This document shows positions 33,655-44,260 of a DNA stretch of 64,000 nt, one piece after another. The position numbers and the translations under genes were made by a program. How positions within the stretch are numbered: position 1 is the first letter of the stretch; every line of letters starts with the position of its first letter. The notes below the pieces were generated by a model. It was not told where the DNA came from. It was given only the letters and a program-made list of their open reading frames with translations, and ran no database searches. The DNA is from CAYNKA01 sp964397655 (GTDB taxonomy: Bacteria > Spirochaetota > Spirochaetia > DTKZ01), in the NCBI GenBank assembly GCA_964397655.1, contig CAYNKA010000001.1:434001-498000 (forward strand), written 5' to 3'.

Positions 33655-34011
33655 ATGAACGTGGAAACGCTCCTTTCGCTCCGTAACCTGTCGTTCGATC
33701 CCTACGAGGTCCTCGGTCTGCCGAAGGAGGCCGGGGACTCCGATGTCCGCGAAGCCTACGAGAGGCTCACTGAACGGTATCGTGACGACGGCAAATCCGC
33801 AAAACGAGTCGAAGAGGCCTATAGATGCCTCCGGGACGCGAAGTCCCGCTCGCTGTTCAAATATCTTTCTCCCACGCCGATCGAATCACTCGACGAGGTG
33901 CGGGACCTGTTCCGTCCCGGACTCAAGTATCTCGGACCCGGCATTTGGATGCGGGCCGTCAGGGAATCGGCCGAGGAAGGAAAAAAGGAGAAGGCCCATG
34001 AACGATATTAA
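33655..34011 (+). CDS. Small J-domain-like protein without HPD
   Basis: Residues 15-70 have the helices of a J domain (DPYEVLGLPKEAGDSDVREA, then YERLTERYRDDGKSAKRVEE and AYRCLRDAKSRSLF). The HPD tripeptide needed to stimulate DnaK is replaced by YRDDGKS. It is thus a J-like protein and probably cannot activate Hsp70. The last 14 bases overlap the start of the next gene, so it is translationally coupled to the TGS-kinase protein. It has 118 residues. Confidence 0.7.
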   Translation: MNVETLLSLRNLSFDPYEVLGLPKEAGDSDVREAYERLTERYRDDGKSAKRVEEAYRCLRDAKSRSLFKYLSPTPIESLDEVRDLFRPGLKYLGPGIWMRAVRESAEEGKKEKAHERY

Positions 34012-35656
34012 CGTCACCCTTCCGAACGGGATCGTCAGGACGACGGCCTATGGAACGAAGGTCTCGGATCTCCTTCCGGAATTGTCCGCAGGGGGGGGAG
34101 CTCCCGTCGTAGCGGCCCTCGTCAACAACGAGCTCGCGAGCCTCAGCTACAAGATCAAGTTCAACTCCACGCTCCAGCCGGTCACGTCGGACATGCCCGA
34201 AGGGGTTTCGGCATACAAGCGCTCGCTCTGTTTTCTCCTTTCCATCGCGGCGGAGCTCGTCTTCCCCGAACGGGTCCTCATCATCGGGCATTCCCTGGGC
34301 GACGGTTATTTCTACCATTTCCGGGGCCTGGAGACCATCGATCCCGAGGATCTCGTCCTTCTCGAAAAGAAGATGCGTTCCCTGGTGGCGGAGGACATCC
34401 CGATAACCAGATCCGTCGTGTCCTATCACGACGCTATCGAGCATTTCTCCGAAAGATCCCGAACCGCCGCAGCCGAGCTCCTCGCCTCGCGCAACGAAAG
34501 CAAGATTCCTGTTAACCGGTGCGGCTCCTACATGGACCTCGCCCACGGGCCGCTCGTGCCCTCCACGGGGATCCTCCGCTCGTTTCAGCTCCGCCACATG
34601 AATCCCGGTTTCGTTCTCCGATTTCCCGACACGAGGAACCCCTCGTTCTTCCCGGAATTCAAGCCGAGCCCCCTGCTCTTCTCCATCTATCGCGAGTACA
34701 AGGACTGGGGCAAGGTCCTCGGCGTATCCACCGTGGGACAGCTCAACAGGATAAGCGGCACGAAGGAAATCCAGAATTTCATCCGCGTCGCGGAGGCCCT
34801 CCACAGCAAGAAGATCGCCGCAATCGCCGACCGGATCGCGGAAAGGCGGCGGGACGTGAAGGTCGTACTCATCGCCGGACCTTCGTCCTCGGGGAAGACG
34901 ACCTTCACCAAGAAGCTCGCGATCGAGCTCACCGTGCTCGGCTTCAAGCCTGCGATGCTTTCGATCGACGACTACTTCGTGCCGAGGGAACGCACCCCGC
35001 GCGACGAGGATGGCAATTACGACTTCGAGGCGATCGAGGCCATCGACGTCGAGCTCCTCAATTCGCACCTGCTCTCGCTCTTCGACGGCAAGGAGATCGA
35101 GGTTCCCGTTTTCGATTTCAAGGCCGGGCAGAGGAAGGCGGAAGGCTCCAAGCTCGCGCTCCCGGCGAACGGCATCCTTCTCATGGAAGGAATCCACGGC
35201 CTCAACGACCGTCTCACCCCCCTGATCGAACCCGCGAAGAAATTCAAGATCTACGTCTCCGCGCTCACTCAGCTCAACCTGGACGAGCACAACAGGATTC
35301 CGACTACCGACAACCGGCTTATCCGGAGAATGGTGAGGGATTTCCAGTTCAGGGGCCACAGCGCCCTCAAGACTTTCTCGATGTGGCCTTCGGTGAAGCG
35401 CGGGGAGAACAAGAACATCTTTCCCTTCCAGGACGGAGCGGACGCCGCCTTCAACTCCGCGCTCGATTACGAGCTCGGGGTGCTCAAGCCGGTCGTGGAG
35501 CCGATCCTCAGGACAGTGAAACCCGATCACGAGGTCTACTACGAGGCGGTGAGGCTGCTTTCCTTCCTGGGCAACTTCCTGCCGATACCCGCCAAGTACG
35601 TGCCGGAAACGTCGATTCTCAGGGAGTTCATCGGAGACAGCGGCTTCAAGTACTGA
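33998..35656 (+). CDS. TGS-like domain plus uridine-kinase-like P-loop protein
   Basis: A 552-residue protein of the family usually annotated as nucleoside kinase. The N-terminus (NDINVTLPNGIVRTTAYGTK, about 1-65) resembles a TGS domain. The middle (about 80-200, with HSLGDGYFYHFRGLE and DAIEHFSE) resembles the second additional domain of threonyl-tRNA synthetase. The C-terminal half is a uridine kinase-like P-loop domain: LIAGPSSSGKTTFTKKLAI (about 293-311), LSIDDYFVPRERTPRDEDG, and LMEGIHGLND. The exact nucleoside substrate is not clear. The start at 33998 overlaps the J-like gene. Its end overlaps aat by 11 bases, tail to tail. Confidence 0.85.
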   Translation: MNDINVTLPNGIVRTTAYGTKVSDLLPELSAGGGAPVVAALVNNELASLSYKIKFNSTLQPVTSDMPEGVSAYKRSLCFLLSIAAELVFPERVLIIGHSLGDGYFYHFRGLETIDPEDLVLLEKKMRSLVAEDIPITRSVVSYHDAIEHFSERSRTAAAELLASRNESKIPVNRCGSYMDLAHGPLVPSTGILRSFQLRHMNPGFVLRFPDTRNPSFFPEFKPSPLLFSIYREYKDWGKVLGVSTVGQLNRISGTKEIQNFIRVAEALHSKKIAAIADRIAERRRDVKVVLIAGPSSSGKTTFTKKLAIELTVLGFKPAMLSIDDYFVPRERTPRDEDGNYDFEAIEAIDVELLNSHLLSLFDGKEIEVPVFDFKAGQRKAEGSKLALPANGILLMEGIHGLNDRLTPLIEPAKKFKIYVSALTQLNLDEHNRIPTTDNRLIRRMVRDFQFRGHSALKTFSMWPSVKRGENKNIFPFQDGADAAFNSALDYELGVLKPVVEPILRTVKPDHEVYYEAVRLLSFLGNFLPIPAKYVPETSILREFIGDSGFKY

Positions 35657-36415
35657 GGAGACCCCGTTCCTCCGCTCGCACCGAAGCCGGAAATTCCGGG
35701 AAGAGCTCGTTCCACGAGCCCCGCCTCGTCGGCTCCGCGATGCAGAGGCCGACGAGATCGAGGTATTCCGACCTCGGGATCGGCCTGCCTCCGAGACTTT
35801 CCACGTGAGAGGTCCTCACCTGACTGTCAATCACCCTGAAGCCTTCGGAGGCGAGGAGGCAGGAGAGGAGGATGAAGGCCGCCTTCGAGGCGTTCGATTT
35901 CCACGCGAACATCGACTCTCCGAAGAAGGCGCTCCCGAGGGAAACCCCGTACAACCCGCCCGACAATTCACCCCCGTCGTAGACTTCGACGGAGTGAGCG
36001 TACCCGAGCTCGTGGAGCCCGCAGTAGCCCTCGATCATGTCCTCCGTTATCCACGTCCCGTCCTGGCCCGGACGAGGCGTCCTCGAGCATGCGGTGATCA
36101 CGTCCCTGAACCTCAGGTCAAGGGAATAGGTGAAAAGTCCCTTTCGAATCACCTTTCTCATTGATTCCGACACCTGCACTTCTTCGGGAAAAACGACGAA
36201 ACGGGGGTCCGGACTCCACCAGAGGAGGGGTTCGTCGGAGGAAAACCAGGGAAAAATGCCCTGACCGTAGGCCGAAAGCAGCATGCCCGGAGAAAGGTTC
36301 CCTCCCACGGCCACGATGCCTTCTGCGGTCGCGGTTTCGGGTTTCGGGAAGGAGAAACGTTCTTTTTCCGAAAGATAGGGGAAGGCCGTGCTTCCCCTCT
36401 CTGTGTTCGATCCTT

Positions 36416-36419
<4 letters not shown>
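35646..36419 (-). CDS. aat: Leucyl/phenylalanyl-tRNA-protein transferase
   Basis: Attaches Leu or Phe to proteins with N-terminal Lys or Arg, making N-degrons for ClpS/ClpAP. The signatures are present: GIVAVGGNLSPGMLLSAYGQ, GIFPWFSSDEPLLWWSPDPR, TWITEDMIEGYCGLHELGYA, GGLYGVSLGSAFFGESMFA and RVIDSQVRTSHVESLGG. The start is a GTG at 36419 overlapping the clpA stop as GTGA; the longer open frame upstream runs antiparallel with nothing known. The 257-residue size is normal. It is the third gene of clpS-clpA-aat. Confidence 0.94.
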
Positions 36420-38764
<2,345 letters not shown>

Positions 38765-38792
38765 CGAAAGGCACCTCTCGTAACCGGATCGC

Positions 38793-39116
38793 TCATGCTT
38801 TCTCTATCGAGCATTTCAGCGGGAAGTCCTGGGCTTTGGCGAGCTCCCTCACCTGCTTCACCTTGGTGGCCGCGATGTCGTACGGATAGACGCCCACCGT
38901 TCCCCTGCCCTTTCGATGGACGTCCAACATGATCTTCGTAGCTTCGGCCGCGGTCTTGTGGAATACCGCTACGATGACGCTCACGACGAATTCCTGCGTC
39001 GTGTAGTGGTCGTTGTGAAGGACGACCCGGAACATTTCGGGCTCTTTCAGTTCTTCGCGATGCTTTTCCCGGATGCTGGTGTCATCCTTGAACGAAATCC
39101 CTTCGCCGCCGGCCAC
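38793..39116 (-). CDS. clpS: Clp protease adaptor ClpS
   Basis: Binds N-degron residues and hands proteins to ClpA. The adaptor core is MFRVVLHNDHYTTQEFVVSV, then FHKTAAEATKIMLDVHRKGR and GVYPYDIAATKVKQVRELA. Compared with E. coli NDDYTPMEFV, the second Asp is His and the gatekeeper Met is Gln, which may shift the preferred N-terminal residue. The start is GTG at 39116 with GGAGG six bases upstream; the open frame before it has no family match. It is 107 residues and first in the clpS-clpA-aat operon. Confidence 0.93.
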   Translation of the reverse strand: MAGGEGISFKDDTSIREKHREELKEPEMFRVVLHNDHYTTQEFVVSVIVAVFHKTAAEATKIMLDVHRKGRGTVGVYPYDIAATKVKQVRELAKAQDFPLKCSIEKA

Positions 39117-39140
39117 GTCATTCCTCCATCGACAGTTTAT

Positions 39141-39169
39141 ATAGTATGAAAAAAAAGGCCCGGCGGCAA
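39141..39169 (-). promoter_or_regulatory. Candidate promoter of clpS-clpA-aat
   Basis: On the minus strand TTGCCG (39164-39169) and TACTAT (39141-39146), 17-bp spacer, end 25 bases before the clpS GTG. Confidence 0.5.
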
Positions 39170-39254
39170 CACGTCGAGACGGATCGGGCTCCGGACGTCT
39201 TGACCCGGCGGATTCCGACGGATAGGCTTGACCCCGAAAAGGAGAACGCCGAGC

Positions 39255-40415
39255 ATGCAGTCCCGAGTCGCCGTCGTTTCCTGCCCTTCCTACGAGTCCG
39301 AGGCGGTCTTCGAAGCCGTGAAACGGGGTCTCGGCCTCCTCGGAGGTGCCGCGGCCTTCGCGTCGCGCGGAGAGCGCATCCTGCTCAAACCGAACCTCCT
39401 CGTGGGAAAGGACCCCGGACAGGCGGTCACCACCCATCCCGCCGTCTTCGAAGCGGTGATCCGCGCCTTCGCGGAGGCCGGAGCCCGTCTATCGTTCGGC
39501 GACTCGCCGGGATACGGGAACCCCAAACAGGCGGCCGCGAAGGCCGGCCTCGCGGCGATCGCCGAAGCCTATGGAGTCCCTTTCGCCGATTTCGAGACGG
39601 CGAAGCCCGTCCCCTATCCCGGCGGCAAGGACGAGGCTCCCTTTCCGGTCGCCGCGGGCGTGCTCGAAGCGGACGGCATCGTCAGCCTCTCCAAGATGAA
39701 GACCCACCAGCTCACCAGGATAACGGGAGCGGTCAAAAACCAGTTCGGGTGCATCGTAGGGTTCGAGAAGGCGAACTACCATCTCCGCTTCCCCAACCTG
39801 AGGCAGTTCTCGTCGATGCTGGTCGATCTGAACCTCGCCCTGGCGCCCAGGCTCCACGTGATGGATGGTGTCATGGCCATGCAGGGCGAAGGTCCTGCGA
39901 GCGGAACTCCTGTGCCCATGGGCGTGTTGCTTTTCTCCCGCGATCCGGTCGCCCTGGACGCCGTGTTCTGCCGTCTCGTCCGTCTCGATCCCGCCTTCGT
40001 TCCCACGATCACGGAAGGCGCGGCGAAGGGCCTCGGGGTATTCGCCGAAGACGAGGTGGAGATTCTCGGCGACAGGATCGAGGACCTCGCGAAGCCAGAT
40101 TTCGACGTGAAGAGAGAACCCGCCGAGGGGGCTGCGACGCTCCGGGCGCTTGCTCCCCTCAAGAACCAGCTCGTCTGCAGGCCGGAAATCATCGAGGATC
40201 GCTGCGTGAAATGCGGCGTCTGCGTCGGAGCCTGCCCGGTGCCGGGAAAGGCCCTCGATTTCTCCGGGAGAGATCGGGCCAAACCGCCTCGCTACGATTA
40301 TTCACGGTGCATACGGTGTTACTGCTGTCACGAAATGTGCCCCCACCGGGCCATCGCGGTCAGGCTTCCTCTTCTCGGCAGGATCGTTTCGAGGCTTCTG
40401 CGCCGCTCCTCCTGA
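39255..40415 (+). CDS. DUF362 domain protein with a C-terminal 2[4Fe-4S] ferredoxin module
   Basis: The DUF362 part (about 1-280) has ILLKPNLLVGKDPGQAVTTH, SFGDSPGYGNPKQAAAK, SLSKMKTHQLTRITGAVKNQ and HVMDGVMAMQGEGPASGTP. The C-terminus binds two iron-sulfur clusters: CVKCGVCVGACP and CIRCYCCHEMCP. Such proteins are thought to be redox enzymes or electron carriers, but no reaction is established. A start at 39255 (MQSRVAVVSCPSYESEAV) is chosen; upstream TTG/ATG options have no better context. Its 3' end overlaps the convergent YkgJ-like gene by 56 bases. Confidence 0.9.
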   Translation: MQSRVAVVSCPSYESEAVFEAVKRGLGLLGGAAAFASRGERILLKPNLLVGKDPGQAVTTHPAVFEAVIRAFAEAGARLSFGDSPGYGNPKQAAAKAGLAAIAEAYGVPFADFETAKPVPYPGGKDEAPFPVAAGVLEADGIVSLSKMKTHQLTRITGAVKNQFGCIVGFEKANYHLRFPNLRQFSSMLVDLNLALAPRLHVMDGVMAMQGEGPASGTPVPMGVLLFSRDPVALDAVFCRLVRLDPAFVPTITEGAAKGLGVFAEDEVEILGDRIEDLAKPDFDVKREPAEGAATLRALAPLKNQLVCRPEIIEDRCVKCGVCVGACPVPGKALDFSGRDRAKPPRYDYSRCIRCYCCHEMCPHRAIAVRLPLLGRIVSRLLRRSS

Positions 40416-40776
40416 CCATCGCGGGAAGAACCGATGAGCGCCTCCAGAAACGAAAATACCTTACATAGCCGCAGCTCGAGGGTAGATAGCGGGAAAACAG
40501 CGCGTGGAAAATCGTGACCTTTTTGCAGTCCCCGCATATCCTGAATCGATGCGGGTAGATCGTGCAGCGGAAGGTCTTCTTTTCGAGATGGTCGCACGGC
40601 GAGGAAAGGTCCACGACGAGCGAGCCCTTCCCGTCGAAGTAGCGGTCGTAACAGCAGAGCCCGCATTTCAGGCACAGGGATTCCCAGCGGCGATGGATGA
40701 ATCTCAAGGACGGGATGGATCTCTTTTTCCCGGAAGAGCCGTCAGAACTTGATCGGCCCGAAATATCCTGCCTCAT
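40360..40776 (-). CDS. YkgJ-type cysteine-cluster protein
   Basis: A 138-residue protein. CLKCGLCC at residues 35-42, then CDHLEKKTFRCTIYPHRFRI and CGDC give the Cys pattern of the YkgJ/UPF0153 family, proposed to bind zinc or an iron-sulfur cluster. Its role is unknown. The 5' end overlaps the stop of the TPR-NHL gene, which is upstream on the same strand, and the 3' end overlaps the DUF362 gene tail to tail. The start is therefore uncertain by a few codons. Confidence 0.82.
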   Translation of the reverse strand: MRQDISGRSSSDGSSGKKRSIPSLRFIHRRWESLCLKCGLCCYDRYFDGKGSLVVDLSSPCDHLEKKTFRCTIYPHRFRICGDCKKVTIFHALFSRYLPSSCGYVRYFRFWRRSSVLPAMVRRSGAEASKRSCREEEA

Positions 40777-42781
40777 CTCTTCCGCTTCTCCTCACGAGCG
40801 TGGCCTCGACCTCCATGGGAATGTATCTTCTCCCGAAATCGGTATCGTTGGCCGAGCGGTACCTGAGGAGATACGAGCCGTCCTTCTGGGCCCTGAGGTC
40901 GTCACCGAGGGCGGTAAGGGCCTTGGCCTCGAAATATCGGTACACCTTCCCGCCGGTCTCCCTCGCGAGGAAGTCCAGTTCCTTGCTGTACGGCGCCGAA
41001 TCGAGGACTACGGCGTAGAAGACCACCGAGTTGTTCTTCATGTACTGGAAGGTCTCGAGGAGCCCGTAGTTCCTGAAGGCCCTGTCGCCCAAAATACCCG
41101 AGGAGAGGAACAGCAGGGCCTTCCGGTTCCTTTTCCCGATGAGCTCGGTCGTGCCCAGCCGGATACCGAGGTCGAAGGCCCAGTTCTTCACGTACGCCTC
41201 GGGCCTGTCCCCTGCCGCTTTCGCCATGACTATGGGCGTCTCTCCGGGTTTCGATACTACGGTAGGAACCGTGCCCGCCGAGATCACGCTGACGTCGGCG
41301 AATCCCGTCGTCGTCTCGCCGAGTTCCCTGGCTATCCTTCCCACGAGGTCGACTCGATCCCTGAGTTCGGGAGATCTTCCGACGACCAGGGCGAGGTCGA
41401 ACCGCTCCGACCTGGATCCCGAGAACAGCAGTTCAGGCTGGGCGACCTTGACCCGGTTTTCGGAAATCACGAAGTTGGAGGAGTCGAGACCGACGACCGG
41501 ATCGCCGAAGCGGTTCGTCACCTGTACGTCGGCCGTCACCACCGGATGCTCCTGCGCGGAGATCCTGGTGACCATGACGGTGAGCCCCGCATACATCCCG
41601 GAAATCTCCGTAAGGAGATGCACCTTGCCTCCGTCGAAATCTGGAGCGAGGATGTTTCCGTTGGCGTCGATGTCCGCCATCAGCACGCGCTTCGCGAGCG
41701 AGCCGAAATCCGACGCGAGGGTGAGCGAATCCCGCTCCACGTCGTAGAAGTACAGCCTCTTGGAATCGGAAATGAGGAAGACGCCCTCCCTGTAGAGGGT
41801 GATGCCCTCGGGCGCCGCGAGCCGGCCTTCGAGGAGCGTCTTGAGGTGGTTCCCGTTGGAGTCGAAGACGGCCAGATGTTTGCGCTCCGAGTCCGCGACG
41901 TACACGTTGCCGTTGTGGGAGAGGATTCCCGTGGGCGAGCGAAAGCCGGGGTACGAATCGCTCTCCGTTCCGAAGACGAAGAGGAACTGTCCGTCCCTGT
42001 CGTATTTCGCCGCACGCCGGTTGCCGTAATCGGTGACGTAGAGGCTTCCGTCGTTGTCGAGTGCTAGGTATTGCGGGCCGAGCAGCTGTCCCGGCGCCCT
42101 TCCCTTGGAGCCGATCGTGCCCGTCCGGCTCCCGTCCCTGTCGCACTTCGCTATCCTGTCGCCCTTGAATTCGCTCACATACAGCGAACCGTCGGGAGCC
42201 TCGACGACGTCGAACGGATGGTCGAATCCCTGGAGCCCTCCCTTCATGGTCCGTTTGAGCGCTCCGTTGGAGTCGAGGACGAGCAATTCATTGCTCATGA
42301 AACCGACCAGAAAGAAGGAGCCGTCGCGGCGGGCCCTGACCGCCGCCGGTCGCTTGAACAGGACGTCCTCCCCCGAGCCTCCCGAGATCTCACCCGAAAC
42401 CACCCAGCGTTCCTGGGGACGAAGCTCCTTCGCGATCCCCCTTCTCGAATCGAGGACGTCCGTCAAGGTTTCGAGAAGCTGGCTGGCCTTTCCGGCGGCC
42501 ATCACGTTTCTCCATTCCGCGATCGCGGCGTCGTTGAAGCCCGATTGATAGTAGGCCCGGCCCAGCCACGTTCGAGCGAGGGGTTCGTCCGGTTTATGGG
42601 AAAGAGCCTTCTTGAAGGCGACGATGGCTTCGTTGAAGTACCCGTTGTGGAAAGCCCTCACCCCCCATCTGAACTCGTCCTCGGCCCGGATGCGATTGAC
42701 GTCGATGTTCTGCCCGGCGGCGGAACCGGCGACGAGAATAAAGAGAGCAAGCAGCGTTCCTATATGCAGGCATCCTCGCAT
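40742..42781 (-). CDS. Exported TPR-NHL beta-propeller protein
   Basis: A 679-residue protein. The signal peptide is about 1-23 (MRGCLHIGTLLALFILVAGS). A TPR pair follows (VRAFHNGYFNEAIVAFKKAL, LARTWLGRAYYQSGFNDAAI). About 130-400 holds NHL-type propeller blades, each with a D-G-S-LYV core (DVVEAPDGSLYVSEFKGDRI, LALDNDGSLYVTDYGNRRAA, ILSHNGNVYVADSERKHLAV). The C-terminal part (about 430-679) resembles a von Willebrand-like alpha/beta domain (FDLALVVGRSPELRDRVDL, KALLFLSSGILGDRAFRNYG) but lacks a clear DxSxS metal site. It is probably a periplasmic scaffold. A TPR gene and surE are upstream. Confidence 0.85.
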   Translation of the reverse strand: MRGCLHIGTLLALFILVAGSAAGQNIDVNRIRAEDEFRWGVRAFHNGYFNEAIVAFKKALSHKPDEPLARTWLGRAYYQSGFNDAAIAEWRNVMAAGKASQLLETLTDVLDSRRGIAKELRPQERWVVSGEISGGSGEDVLFKRPAAVRARRDGSFFLVGFMSNELLVLDSNGALKRTMKGGLQGFDHPFDVVEAPDGSLYVSEFKGDRIAKCDRDGSRTGTIGSKGRAPGQLLGPQYLALDNDGSLYVTDYGNRRAAKYDRDGQFLFVFGTESDSYPGFRSPTGILSHNGNVYVADSERKHLAVFDSNGNHLKTLLEGRLAAPEGITLYREGVFLISDSKRLYFYDVERDSLTLASDFGSLAKRVLMADIDANGNILAPDFDGGKVHLLTEISGMYAGLTVMVTRISAQEHPVVTADVQVTNRFGDPVVGLDSSNFVISENRVKVAQPELLFSGSRSERFDLALVVGRSPELRDRVDLVGRIARELGETTTGFADVSVISAGTVPTVVSKPGETPIVMAKAAGDRPEAYVKNWAFDLGIRLGTTELIGKRNRKALLFLSSGILGDRAFRNYGLLETFQYMKNNSVVFYAVVLDSAPYSKELDFLARETGGKVYRYFEAKALTALGDDLRAQKDGSYLLRYRSANDTDFGRRYIPMEVEATLVRRSGRDEAGYFGPIKF

Positions 42782-42784
42782 CGC

Positions 42785-43465
42785 TTACACGTCCTCTTTC
42801 ATTACGATTTTCAGATGATCCAGTATTTCCCTGTTCTTCGGAGCGAGTTCGAGGGATTGACGGAGGTACATCCTCGCCTCCTTCCTGTTCCCGATCTTGT
42901 AATGCACCCAACCGAGAGAGTCGAGATAGGCGGCGTTTCTGGGATTTTTCTCCACGGCCTTCTGGCAGTAGGAGAGCGCGGCTCCGAGGCGTTTGTTCGT
43001 TTCCGCGAGGATGTAGCCCATGGAGTTCATGGCGTTGGCGTTGTCCGGCTCGAGCTCGAGCGCCTTTTCGAGGCATTTCACGCTCTCGTCCGGCTTTTTC
43101 TGCACGAAGAGCGTATACGCGAGGGCACTGTGCACTTTCGCGGATTCGAAGCCGTCGTCAAGGAGCTTCCTGAACTCGAATTCCGCGAGCCGGTGTCTCT
43201 TCGTTACTGCGTAGATGAATCCCAGGACCATCCTTCCCTGATACAGGTGGATGAGGCCGGATTCGGAGGCCACGACCTGCTCGAGGTAGAGGAGAGCCTC
43301 TTCGTATTTGCCGAGCTGTGTGTAGCACAGGCCGAGGTAATAGGACAACTCCGGGAACTCATCGTTCCCCCCCGCCTGCAGGCCGAGAAATTCCTTAAGC
43401 GCCGCGTCGTAACGTCTGCTCCGGTAGAGCCGGATCCCCTCGGCCACGGAATTCACCCGTTTCAT
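42785..43465 (-). CDS. TPR-repeat protein
   Basis: A 226-residue protein of tandem tetratricopeptide repeats: SYYLGLCYTQLGKYEEALLY, then HSALAYTLFVQKKPDESVKC and LEKALELEPDNANAMNSMGY, YLDSLGWVHYKIGNRKEARM. No signal peptide or membrane segment is seen, so it is probably cytoplasmic and a protein-binding adaptor. The ATG at 43465 overlaps the surE stop (ATGA); a longer frame over surE is a shadow. The TPR-NHL gene follows after three bases. Confidence 0.9.
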   Translation of the reverse strand: MKRVNSVAEGIRLYRSRRYDAALKEFLGLQAGGNDEFPELSYYLGLCYTQLGKYEEALLYLEQVVASESGLIHLYQGRMVLGFIYAVTKRHRLAEFEFRKLLDDGFESAKVHSALAYTLFVQKKPDESVKCLEKALELEPDNANAMNSMGYILAETNKRLGAALSYCQKAVEKNPRNAAYLDSLGWVHYKIGNRKEARMYLRQSLELAPKNREILDHLKIVMKEDV

Positions 43466-44205
43466 GCGAGATCGAACCTCGCTTTCCGGTAGGGCTCGTC
43501 GTCGGGGCGATTCACCGGATGGAGATGGACGGGAGAGACCGAAATCTCGCCCCTCCTCAGGGCGTTCCAGTCGGAGGCCTCGTCCGGCACCGTCTCGACC
43601 TCCATGCCCTGTATGAAGAAGTAGGAGTGTCCGTCTGGGGCGTTGAACTCGACGATCCTGTCGTTGTAGAGCCTCCTTGCGGGGCGGGTTATGGATACTC
43701 CTCCGAAATTTTCGAGGTTCGGCGCGTTTATGTTCACGAAGTGATCGTCCCTCCAGAGGTCCCGGAACGCGACGAGATTCTTCGCGACGAACGCGGCGAG
43801 GTTTTCGAAACGGAAGGGCGCCGCGAAGGCGTCCAGGGAAACCGCGATGCTCGGCAATCCCATGAGGGCCGCCTGTCTCGCGGCCGCGGCCGTGCCGGAG
43901 TAGACGACGTCCGTGCCGATGTTCGGCCCGAGGTTGATTCCGGAAACGACGAGGTCCGGCTTGACGGGAAGCCCGCCCGACAGGCCGAGGATGACGCAGT
44001 CCGCGGGAGATCCGCTGCAGGAGTACGTCCGGTCCTGGACTTTCGTTCTCTGTATGGGACCCTTCAGGGTTATCCTGTGGGATGTCCCGCTCCGTTCGCC
44101 GTCCGGCGCGAAGATCCAAACATCGTGATCCGGGGACAAGGCCTGTTTCAAAGCGTGCAGGCCGGGGCTTTTCACGCCGTCGTCGTTCGTCAGGAGAATG
44201 TTCAT
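43462..44205 (-). CDS. surE: 5'/3'-nucleotidase SurE
   Basis: Metal-dependent phosphatase of nucleoside monophosphates and short polyphosphates, linked to stationary-phase survival. The N-terminus MNILLTNDDGVKSPGLHAL carries the DD metal ligands (8-9). Further family motifs are APDGERSGTSHRIT, CSGSPADCVILGL, VVSGINLGPNIGTDVVYSGT and AAARQAALMGLPSIAVSL. It has 247 residues, typical. The stop overlaps the TPR gene start. Confidence 0.95.
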   Translation of the reverse strand: MNILLTNDDGVKSPGLHALKQALSPDHDVWIFAPDGERSGTSHRITLKGPIQRTKVQDRTYSCSGSPADCVILGLSGGLPVKPDLVVSGINLGPNIGTDVVYSGTAAAARQAALMGLPSIAVSLDAFAAPFRFENLAAFVAKNLVAFRDLWRDDHFVNINAPNLENFGGVSITRPARRLYNDRIVEFNAPDGHSYFFIQGMEVETVPDEASDWNALRRGEISVSPVHLHPVNRPDDEPYRKARFDLA

Positions 44206-44260
44206 GTTCGCGGTTTTCCACCAGGCATATGGGGGATCATATCAGGTTTCGCCCGCTTTT

